DNA from: CAMLKC01 sp035493555
GTDB lineage: Bacteria > Patescibacteriota > Saccharimonadia > Saccharimonadales > Saccharimonadaceae
Reading direction: 5' to 3'
DNA: 9,185 nucleotides
NCBI GenBank assembly: GCA_035493555.1
Contig: DATJIC010000035.1
Coordinates: forward strand, 1-9,185
Below, in pieces: positions 1 to 5,169 of the stretch. A program made the translations under genes and the position numbers. Positions within the stretch are counted from its first letter, which is position 1. Every line of letters starts with the position of its first letter. The notes under the pieces were generated by a model. It did no database searches and was not told where the DNA came from. It saw only the letters and a list, made by a program, of their open reading frames with translations.

Positions 1-773
1 TCGATAACACTATTACCAGCGCTCATAGGAATGCCGTTTGCCGTGATCGCAAAGCCACCGCTCGCATTCGTCCCCACGGCCATCTGCGACTGCGCCGTAA
101 GAGTCTCTTTTGGACTTAGCTCACCCATGTCCGTATAAAAATTGTCATTCGTTCCCACACAATCATCCTCAACCTGCTGAGCAACACAAAATACTAACAT
201 CGGTGGCACCTGTGTTTCGAGGGCAATCCCACTCGCCACTTGACCACGCACAGACCCAAAGTCAATCTGCGAACCAGTCGCATCGGTCGTATCATGCGTT
301 CTCAAGCGGATAGAGAACGCCTGGCTTGCATCAGTGGGGTTGATTATATTATCAAACGTATACGTTGAGAGGTCGTTAGAAACCATACTAGGAATGCGAG
401 TCAATACAATGTGATTCGTCGTTTTACTAAGAATAGAAAAGCCTGTCTCGCCACCTTGGTGGCTTAGTACCGCACCCGAGACATTTAATCCTGTCGGAGC
501 AACGCACGGGTGGTATGGTATCGGGTCATTGCAAAATAGCATATCTACAGATCCTACGGGCTGTGGCGTTGCATAGCGGTATGATACGGTATACGAAGTC
601 GTGACACCAGGCTCATCGCTCTGCATAAACAAACTACGCTCCTGAAGGCGCGTAGCCGCAGCAACGGGGGCGGCAAAGACAAACAGCACTAATAAAAGAG
701 CTATCCCCTCCTCAGACAGCATATGACGCCATGAAAACATAAAGGCGTGAAAACGTATCAGCAAATGCCTCAT
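1..773 (-). CDS. Secreted modular surface protein, C-terminus cut by window edge
   Basis: An open frame runs leftward from ATG at 773 off the window edge; 257 residues are visible and no stop is reached. The N-terminus has a basic region (residues 1-17), a hydrophobic stretch (about 23-38, IALLLVLFVFAAPVAAA) and an Ala-rich end near residue 40, as in a Sec signal peptide, so the protein should be exported. The mature part opens with LQERSL...PGVTTSYTVSY, followed by Cys81 and Cys90 in FCNDPIPYHPC, then a beta-rich region with RLRTHD (157-162), Cys196 and Cys205, and a module GELSPKE...GGFAITANG (217-247). The first and last of these match modules of the 862-2559 product. No enzyme motif is visible, so this is probably a structural or adhesive surface protein. 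A start at Met18 would shorten the n-region. No Shine-Dalgarno precedes ATG 773; the nearby -10 suggests a leaderless mRNA. Confidence 0.8.
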   Translation of the reverse strand, partial: MRHLLIRFHAFMFSWRHMLSEEGIALLLVLFVFAAPVAAATRLQERSLFMQSDEPGVTTSYTVSYRYATPQPVGSVDMLFCNDPIPYHPCVAPTGLNVSGAVLSHQGGETGFSILSKTTNHIVLTRIPSMVSNDLSTYTFDNIINPTDASQAFSIRLRTHDTTDATGSQIDFGSVRGQVASGIALETQVPPMLVFCVAQQVEDDCVGTNDNFYTDMGELSPKETLTAQSQMAVGTNASGGFAITANGIPMSAGNSVI

Positions 774-779
774 ATCGCT

Positions 780-785
780 ATTGTA
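780..785 (-). promoter_or_regulatory. -10 element for leaderless surface gene
   Basis: The minus strand reads TACAAT six bases before the ATG at 773. Normal spacing from a -10 to the transcription start would place the first transcribed base at or next to the A of the ATG, giving a leaderless mRNA. This agrees with the absence of a Shine-Dalgarno. I see no convincing -35; TTGCTA (807-812) is 21 bases away, which is too far. Confidence 0.45.
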
Positions 786-815
786 CTAGAGAATGACTAT
801 TCTGCGTAGCAACAT

Positions 816-843
816 AAAAATCGGCCCCGAAGGACCGATTTTT
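816..843 (-). terminator. Rho-independent terminator with UUCG tetraloop
   Basis: An inverted repeat (816-824 with 835-843) lies 18 bases beyond the stop of the 862-2559 gene. Read on the minus strand, the stem continues inward through a U-G wobble and two C-G pairs to a CUUCGG-type tetraloop, giving a 12-bp stem closed by UUCG and ending in a run of T. Strand choice comes from the tetraloop: read on the plus strand the loop is CGAA, without that special stability. It separates the 862-2559 transcript from the downstream gene that starts at 773. Confidence 0.85.
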
Positions 844-861
844 ATTACATTGCTGAGCTCT

Positions 862-2559
862 CTAGTACTGAGGAGCTGCGATGTAGTTAACCTTGGTTGT
901 GTAGATACCAGCAGGTGTCGTTGCAGCGATGTTCGCGATGTAACGCATCTTACCGGTTACACAGTCAACAACCTGGCTGTTTTCACTTGCGATAGGTACA
1001 GGGGTTGTGTCCGATGTCCTTACGAAAGCGAATTGAGCGCTTGGAGCAGAGTTAATCGCTCCTGTTCCCTGGTAGTAGTTTGCTGCAGGAAGCAGTGGGT
1101 AGAGCGTTGGGTCGTGCCAGCTGGCATTACCATTTACGTCAGCCGTAGTGGATGCGTGGATGCCCGTAAGACCAGTGTCATTACCATTTTCGTAGGTAGC
1201 TTCCTGTGCGTAGCTAACCTTGAGGTCTGATTGGCTCGTACCAGTCTGATCCGTGTTGTCCAGTGCAAGACCGAACTGTTCAGATCCGTGGATAGGAAGA
1301 GCCTTTGTAGGACCAATCGCCTTAATTTCGTCGCCAACAGTGTTTGTCAGAGTGTGACCTGAGTAGTAAACAGTTGCACCAGCGCTAGAGTTGGAACTTA
1401 GGCGCCAGTATGAGTGCGTACTAAAGGTCGAGTCTGTACGTAGTGAACTTTCGGCTGATTGATCACCAAGCTTCAGGACGTTCGTAGGCTGACCAGGTGT
1501 GATATTACCGAGAATACGGTCACATATACCATGTTGTGTCTGGCCTGTCATTCCAGTTGTGGTCGCGTAAAGCGCTTGTTCGAGCTGACTTGGAGTTGAA
1601 CCAGTGTGGTCGGTGCTGTCCAATGTGTTTGGATCAACAGTACCAACAGAGAAGTCCATGGTTTCCAGAACCTTTGTTTGGATCCAGATTGATTGGTTCA
1701 TGACGTTTGCCACAGTAACACCACCGTCAAGGATAGTTGTTGCTGCTGCGTCACTGTAGGTGTTCATGCGGACAAAGAATGCACCAGCACCTGGGTTTTG
1801 GATGTAGTTATCCGTAGTACCAAAGAATACAACTTTTATCGGCATACCGGCAGTAGCAGCGAGTGAGCCACTTGCATTCGACAGGGTAATGTAGTTATGT
1901 TTTGTCGTAGATACGTCAGTTTGTGTCGTTGCCGCCATTGACCAGCCACTGCTTGGAAGCCAGTCTGTACCGTCAAAGTAGTATACGACAAAGTTACCAG
2001 CAACGGCTGCACCCGCACCACCGATACCTGTCTCGTGTCCAGCACCAGGCTTACCGTTGTCGTAACCGGCGTAGCCAGGAACCGCAATCACCTGACCGAA
2101 GGTAGCGTTTGCAGAGTTAGTGTCAACAATGGTACCAAAGTCACTTGAGCCAACCTCGGCAGGGCTAGAAGTAACAACATCAAGGTCTGACTTTTGGTTT
2201 GCAAAGTCGTCCGTACCCGGAGTGGTGTCGTTACCAGGGTTCGTACAGTTACCCGCAGGGCTCGTACAGTATTGGAACGAAAATGCTTTAATGTTGGCCG
2301 CTGTGCTTGTCTTAAAGCTAAACGTGTTACCCGTTTTTTGACCGTTCGCGCCGCTGTTTGGTGGTGCGTAGGTCGAGTTTTCCGACCCGTCCGAGTTGGA
2401 CCAACCCGGTGACGAGCTAGACAGCGCCAAGCTGCGGTCGGTCAGTGGGTTCAGCGCGTCCGCGAATACAGACGTCGCTGGCAGAACGCTTGCCGCTACC
2501 ATGGCAACAATAGCAGCGAGCGGCGTGCCACGCCGAACAATTGATTTGAGTGTATACAT
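862..2559 (-). CDS. Large secreted modular surface protein (S-layer-like or adhesin candidate)
   Basis: 565 residues, complete. Residues 1-33 form a Sec signal peptide (KSIVRR basic region, hydrophobic 13-27, cleavage expected after VFA33). The mature protein starts with DALNPLTDRSL, a module also present in the 1-773 product, with Cys98 and Cys105 close together. A Gly/Ala/Ser/Thr-rich beta region follows, containing FFVRMNTYSD (261-270) and IWIQTKVLETMDFSVG (291-306), with Cys346. A further module (about 363-433: LGDQSAES, YSGHTL, GSEQFGLA) and the C-terminal end (548-565, TPAGIYTTKVNYIAAPQY) are shared with the 3311-4057 product. There is no LPXTG motif, C-terminal membrane helix or catalytic motif. 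High Ser/Thr/Asn/Gly content and size fit a structural surface protein. A -35/-10 promoter, an AGGAG ribosome site and a strong terminator frame it as a monocistronic, probably highly expressed gene. The exact role is not determinable here. Confidence 0.85.
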   Translation of the reverse strand: MYTLKSIVRRGTPLAAIVAMVAASVLPATSVFADALNPLTDRSLALSSSSPGWSNSDGSENSTYAPPNSGANGQKTGNTFSFKTSTAANIKAFSFQYCTSPAGNCTNPGNDTTPGTDDFANQKSDLDVVTSSPAEVGSSDFGTIVDTNSANATFGQVIAVPGYAGYDNGKPGAGHETGIGGAGAAVAGNFVVYYFDGTDWLPSSGWSMAATTQTDVSTTKHNYITLSNASGSLAATAGMPIKVVFFGTTDNYIQNPGAGAFFVRMNTYSDAAATTILDGGVTVANVMNQSIWIQTKVLETMDFSVGTVDPNTLDSTDHTGSTPSQLEQALYATTTGMTGQTQHGICDRILGNITPGQPTNVLKLGDQSAESSLRTDSTFSTHSYWRLSSNSSAGATVYYSGHTLTNTVGDEIKAIGPTKALPIHGSEQFGLALDNTDQTGTSQSDLKVSYAQEATYENGNDTGLTGIHASTTADVNGNASWHDPTLYPLLPAANYYQGTGAINSAPSAQFAFVRTSDTTPVPIASENSQVVDCVTGKMRYIANIAATTPAGIYTTKVNYIAAPQY

Positions 2560-2570
2560 TTTTTGTATAT

Positions 2571-2575
2571 CTCCT
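2571..2575 (-). promoter_or_regulatory. Shine-Dalgarno for the 862-2559 gene
   Basis: AGGAG lies 11 bases upstream of the ATG at 2559 within an A-rich leader. It fixes that start and contrasts with neighbouring surface genes, which lack such a site. Confidence 0.75.
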
Positions 2576-2619
2576 GTTTTTTGTTTTATATTTCAACCCT
2601 TTTACGGGGGTATGTGCGC

Positions 2620-2649
2620 ATTGTACCATTAGCAGTATCATTAATGCAA
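2620..2649 (-). promoter_or_regulatory. Promoter of the large surface protein gene
   Basis: The minus strand carries TTGCAT (2644-2649), an 18-base spacer and TACAAT (2620-2625). Transcription from here gives a leader of roughly 50-55 bases that contains the AGGAG ribosome site. The DnaA-box match at 2654-2662 sits four bases upstream of the -35. Confidence 0.6.
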
Positions 2650-2653
2650 TGAG

Positions 2654-2662
2654 TTATCCACA
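2654..2662 (+). promoter_or_regulatory. DnaA box (perfect consensus)
   Basis: TTATCCACA matches the consensus TTATNCACA exactly. It lies in the 185-bp region between divergent genes, followed by an AT-rich stretch (about 2663-2695) that contains a weaker match TTTTTCACA (2666-2674). It could be a DnaA-controlled regulatory site or a piece of an origin, or chance. I see no cluster of further boxes and no dnaA, dnaN or rpmH nearby. Confidence 0.45.
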
Positions 2663-2724
2663 ACATTTTTCACATTTTATAATTTATGTTTGTTAGCCTA
2701 TCTTATAGCCTCCTGGCGGGTTGC

Positions 2725-2733
2725 TGCTATACT
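2725..2733 (+). promoter_or_regulatory. Extended -10 promoter for the 2745-3314 gene
   Basis: TGCTATACT is an extended -10 (TG, one base, TATACT) ending 11 bases before the ATG at 2745. It predicts a leader of only about 3-5 bases. No -35 is evident, which is normal for extended -10 promoters. A perfect TATAAT at 2678-2683 is an alternative start site that would give a longer leader with no visible Shine-Dalgarno. Confidence 0.55.
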
Positions 2734-2744
2734 ATAAGAAAATT

Positions 2745-3314
2745 ATGAATACCTACATATTAGCCACAAAAGAGTTCGTCTTAACCCACCGGAAAAAAAT
2801 TATCATTATTGGCACCAGCGCGGTAGTTGCTATTGCGCTACTCCTCACCACGATCCTGCTGTTCATCTATAACCTGCCCAAATATGCCTACCAGCCAGCC
2901 GTAGCCTGCGATATGTTTACGCCAGCCAAAGCACAGGATCTTCTTGGCGATAAAGTAATTAGCGTCGACACAAAAGCCCCTGTCGTTTCGGGCGATACAG
3001 CAGTGAGCAAATGCAGCTACACCGATAGTAATCCCGTTAAAGACAAAATGATGATTGCGGCAATCGCCGTTCGCACCGGCATTAACAACGATGGCGTTAA
3101 CCAAAACAAAAAAGATTTTGCCACAAGCGAGTCGAACAACGAGACCAAACCAGTAAAAAACGTAGGCGACAGCGCTTTCTTTAATAAACAGCTTGGCCAG
3201 CTTAACATTCTTAAAGGTCCTAAGTGGATTATTCTCAGTTACGGTGTTGGCTCGACACCCCAGGCCAATTCACTCGACCAAGCAACGGAGCTCGCAAAAA
3301 AGATCCTCAACTAG
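2745..3314 (+). CDS. Single-pass membrane protein with extracytoplasmic domain, DUF3558-like (tentative)
   Basis: 189 residues from ATG 2745. The frame can be extended to a TTG at 2721, but that would place the start codon upstream of the extended -10, so ATG 2745 is preferred. Residues 1-18 are short and basic near the membrane (HRKK); 19-43 form one hydrophobic helix; the rest should be outside. The outer domain opens ACDMFTPAKAQDLLG (54-68) and has a second cysteine in KCSY (Cys90), then VGDSAFF (140-146) and a C-terminal helix (about 176-188). An early ACD..TPA...LLG segment, a second Cys and a VGD-A-F strand resemble the DUF3558 type of actinobacterial surface lipoproteins. That is a pattern resemblance from memory, not a search result, and this protein has a membrane helix instead of a lipobox. 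Function unknown. It shares its stop region with the convergent gene 3311-4057. Confidence 0.75.
   Translation: MNTYILATKEFVLTHRKKIIIIGTSAVVAIALLLTTILLFIYNLPKYAYQPAVACDMFTPAKAQDLLGDKVISVDTKAPVVSGDTAVSKCSYTDSNPVKDKMMIAAIAVRTGINNDGVNQNKKDFATSESNNETKPVKNVGDSAFFNKQLGQLNILKGPKWIILSYGVGSTPQANSLDQATELAKKILN
3311..3314. other. Shared palindromic stop of convergent genes (CTAG)
   Basis: The palindrome CTAG provides the TAG stop of the plus-strand gene (3312-3314) and the TAG stop of the minus-strand gene (3311-3313). The genes therefore overlap tail to tail by four bases, with no room for a terminator between them. Confidence 0.9.
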
Positions 3315-4057
3315 TACGCGGGTATAACCACCGCTGAGAAGTCACCCGTGTAGTGACCGGCGGGCGTCGCGTTCGATATATTCACGATCATGCTGATAGT
3401 GTAGTCCGTTTGGCCGGATTCGCTGTCGCTGCGAGCAACACTATCTCCACTGATATACTTGAACTTGTTTTGTATCTTGTAATCGTTATTAACCACCCCA
3501 AAGCTAGTTTGGCTCGACGGCACCTGTAGTGGATCTGCCCCGACACTTGGCAACGTATTTGCCGCCGCGTTAATGCCAAATTGCTCGGTTCCTGGCTGCG
3601 CCGAGGCTGGCGTACTTGGGGTAGCTAGTGTGTGGCCACCGTACTTTGGAGGATCACCCACAATTTGCAGTGTATAGCCATCGCTCAAATGGGTGCGCAC
3701 CCGTACTATCATTGTTTTGAATGCCGTGCTTTCTGCAGTTAGCGTTCCCAGGTTCGATACGCCAGTGTCGACAATTACCTCCAACAGTGGGTTGCTGTCC
3801 GTTGCGGCGATCGAGCCAAACCTTGCCGTGCTCGTGGCGCTTTTGCCGGTGTCGGCCGTCATGTCGCCAATGGATGCTTTTGCACAGTACTGGTTTGAAC
3901 AGGCCTGCGAGTTAGATATGGCGTTAAAATCGGTACCTGTTACCTGATAATGGGCAGAGCTGGAGGTCTCGGCCATGGCTGTTCCCGCGCCACCACTAAT
4001 AATTGCTATGAACAGCAATACAAATGTAGTGTATTTCCACGGCTCCCTTTTTCGCAT
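3311..4057 (-). CDS. Secreted surface protein sharing C-terminal module with the 862-2559 product
   Basis: 248 residues from ATG 4057. An in-frame GTG at 4099 would add 14 residues ahead of an otherwise perfect signal peptide, so ATG is preferred. Residues 1-29 form the signal peptide (MRKREPWK, hydrophobic 10-21, cleavage after AMA29). The mature protein starts SSSAHYQVTGTDF, with Cys53 and Cys58 in ACSNQYC, a pattern I associate with CPR secreted proteins. Then come LLEVIVDTG (91-99), NLGTLTAES (102-110), DGYTLQIVG (126-134), GGHTL (140-144), GTEQFGI (156-162) and the end TPAGHYTGDFSAVVIPAY (231-248). NLG..AES, GHTL, G.EQFG and the TPAG.YT...P.Y ending recur in the same order in the larger paralogue. 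No anchor helix or sorting motif is visible. Probably a soluble or non-covalently bound envelope protein; role unknown. Confidence 0.85.
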   Translation of the reverse strand: MRKREPWKYTTFVLLFIAIISGGAGTAMAETSSSAHYQVTGTDFNAISNSQACSNQYCAKASIGDMTADTGKSATSTARFGSIAATDSNPLLEVIVDTGVSNLGTLTAESTAFKTMIVRVRTHLSDGYTLQIVGDPPKYGGHTLATPSTPASAQPGTEQFGINAAANTLPSVGADPLQVPSSQTSFGVVNNDYKIQNKFKYISGDSVARSDSESGQTDYTISMIVNISNATPAGHYTGDFSAVVIPAY

Positions 4058-4065
4058 AAGCTTTA

Positions 4066-4101
4066 TACTATAATTATCGCCTAGCAAGAAGAAAAACACA
4101 A
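4066..4101 (-). promoter_or_regulatory. Promoter of the 3311-4057 gene
   Basis: Two overlapping readings exist on the minus strand. One is TTGTGT (4096-4101), a 17-base spacer and GATAAT (4073-4078), giving a leader of about 8 bases. The other is TATAGT (4067-4072), ending 9 bases before the ATG. Either way the leader is too short for a Shine-Dalgarno, and none is seen. The 11-mer TAATTATAGTA here is repeated in the divergent promoter at 4117-4127. Confidence 0.5.
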
Positions 4102-4116
4102 CTAGCGCCCGCCGAG

Positions 4117-4127
4117 TAATTATAGTA
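4117..4127 (+). promoter_or_regulatory. -10 region of the 4162-5169 gene
   Basis: TAATTATAGTA contains TATAGT (4121-4126) and is identical to the 11-mer used on the other strand at 4066-4076. It predicts a leader of about 29 bases. The leader is A-rich (AACCGAAAAAACAACACT before the ATG) and holds no Shine-Dalgarno. No good -35 is visible. Confidence 0.45.
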
Positions 4128-4161
4128 AGCTAGACCTAAACATAACCGAAAAAACAACACT

Positions 4162-5169
4162 ATGGATTCTGACAAGAACACTCCCGAGACAGACGACCAG
4201 TCCCCCAAGGATGAGCAACAGGCGCCTGCTGATGCACTCAGCCGTACTCCTGATGATCTCCAAAAAGAGCAGGCCGAACAGGCAGCCGCTGCAAAGGAAA
4301 CCGAAGAACCGGTAAAAAAAGTCTCGCCAATTAAAAAGTTCTTTCATAAAGTAAACCTGTACTTTTTAATGTTCTTTTTGCTGATTGTTGTTGCCGGCGC
4401 GATTACGATTGTCAATTACCTTAATAGCCAAAAGGCAACTCCCGAGTCGAGCATTAATTCCCAAAACCTTAGCCAGGACGCCCTTAAGCAGCTGGCAAAC
4501 ACCGATACTTCAGTCGGTAACACGTCCCAAACACTCACGATCCAAGGCAACGCTATTATCGCCGGGCAAACACTCATGCGCGGTAACCTTAACGTAGCCG
4601 GAAACTTTCAGAGCGGCGGCAGTATCCAGGGCCCAAGCCTTACTATCTCTGGTGCGGCCAACCTGGGAGCAACCCAGATTAACAGCCTCCAGGTAGCGAC
4701 GAATACCGCCGTTCAGGGAAGTACGACCCTCCGCGATTTAAACGTCGCCGGTTCGGCCTCGTTCGCTGGCGCCGTAACCGCATCCCAAATTACCGTCTCA
4801 CGACTCGTGCTTAGTGGTAATGCCGTTTTGCAGGTACCCAACCACCTTAGCTTTAGCGGCCCAACCCCGCACCGCAGCGTTGATACTGCTGTTCTTGGAC
4901 GCGGCGGCTCGGCATCTATTAACGGCTCAGACACAACAGGAACAATAAACATTAGTACGGGCAGCGGTACTACCGCCGGCTGTTTTGCGCAGATTACGTT
5001 TAGTCAGGCTTTTAGCGGCCAGCCACACGTTATTATTAGCCCCGTAGGACTAGCAGCGGGTCAGACCCAGTACTACGTGACGCGAAACACCACAGGCTTT
5101 AACCTTTGCGCCTCCGCCCCGGCACCGGCCAACCAGACATTAGCGTTCGATTACTTTGTTACCAATTAA
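4162..5169 (+). CDS. Membrane-anchored surface stalk protein with beta-helix-type repeats
   Basis: 335 residues. Residues 1-56 are hydrophilic, acidic and Gln/Ala-rich (probably disordered, cytoplasmic). KKFFHK (58-63) precedes one hydrophobic helix (about 65-87), so the orientation is N-in, C-out by the positive-inside rule. Residues about 88-120 are a polar linker. Residues 124-224 carry about six degenerate repeats of 10-20 residues starting L-x-V/I-x-G/A (LTIQGNA, LNVAGNF, LTISGAA, LQVATNT, LNVAGSA, LVLSGNA), as in bactofilin-like or fibre-type beta helices. The C-terminal 80 residues (TGTINISTGSGTTAGCFAQ to DYFVTN) resemble phage-tail-fibre or lectin-like caps often seen in CPR proteins; Cys274 and Cys316 could form a disulfide. 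Likely a short fibre displayed on the cell surface, perhaps for adhesion or envelope attachment (inferred). Divergent from 3311-4057 and convergent with atpC. Confidence 0.8.
   Translation: MDSDKNTPETDDQSPKDEQQAPADALSRTPDDLQKEQAEQAAAAKETEEPVKKVSPIKKFFHKVNLYFLMFFLLIVVAGAITIVNYLNSQKATPESSINSQNLSQDALKQLANTDTSVGNTSQTLTIQGNAIIAGQTLMRGNLNVAGNFQSGGSIQGPSLTISGAANLGATQINSLQVATNTAVQGSTTLRDLNVAGSASFAGAVTASQITVSRLVLSGNAVLQVPNHLSFSGPTPHRSVDTAVLGRGGSASINGSDTTGTINISTGSGTTAGCFAQITFSQAFSGQPHVIISPVGLAAGQTQYYVTRNTTGFNLCASAPAPANQTLAFDYFVTN
4531..4833 (+). repeat. Coding repeats: six beta-helix-type units
   Basis: This segment encodes residues 124-224 of the stalk protein. Unit starts fall near residues 125, 143, 160, 176, 193 and 216. 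The repeat is visible at protein level (L-x-V/I-x-G plus a small residue) but degenerate at DNA level, so it is not a recent tandem duplication. Confidence 0.6.
5166..5169. other. Shared palindromic stop of convergent genes (TTAA)
   Basis: TTAA supplies the TAA stop of the plus-strand stalk gene (5167-5169) and the TAA stop of atpC on the minus strand (5166-5168). The ATP synthase operon therefore ends inside its neighbour's coding end, with no separate terminator. Confidence 0.9.

Noticed and set aside
110..313. 67-codon plus-strand open frame
   Set aside because: Antisense to the partial secreted protein, which has a clear signal peptide and shared modules; the composition (His, Ser, Gln) looks like a shadow frame.
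450..463. Near-palindrome GCCACC-TT-GGTGGC
   Set aside because: It lies mid-gene (codons for SHQGGET) with no T-run or promoter beside it; most likely coincidence of codons.
793..1230. 145-codon plus-strand open frame
   Set aside because: It starts inside the terminator hairpin, lies antisense to the secreted protein gene, and has no promoter or sensible protein character (many Cys, Arg and Val from reverse reading).
2709..2714. CCTCCT, an anti-Shine-Dalgarno-like hexamer upstream of the 2745 gene
   Set aside because: It lies upstream of the predicted transcription start and would not be in the mRNA; probably chance.
2721..2744. Upstream TTG start adding eight residues to the 2745 gene
   Set aside because: The TTG overlaps the extended -10 region and has no ribosome site; ATG 2745 directly follows the promoter.
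4058..4099. GTG start adding 14 residues to the 3311-4057 product
   Set aside because: It would begin upstream of the likely transcription start and put extra residues ahead of a complete signal peptide.
4120..4347. 75-codon minus-strand open frame rich in Leu and Phe, resembling a membrane peptide
   Set aside because: Hydrophobicity comes from reading the Lys/Glu-rich stalk protein start in reverse; no ribosome site, and it overlaps the promoter.
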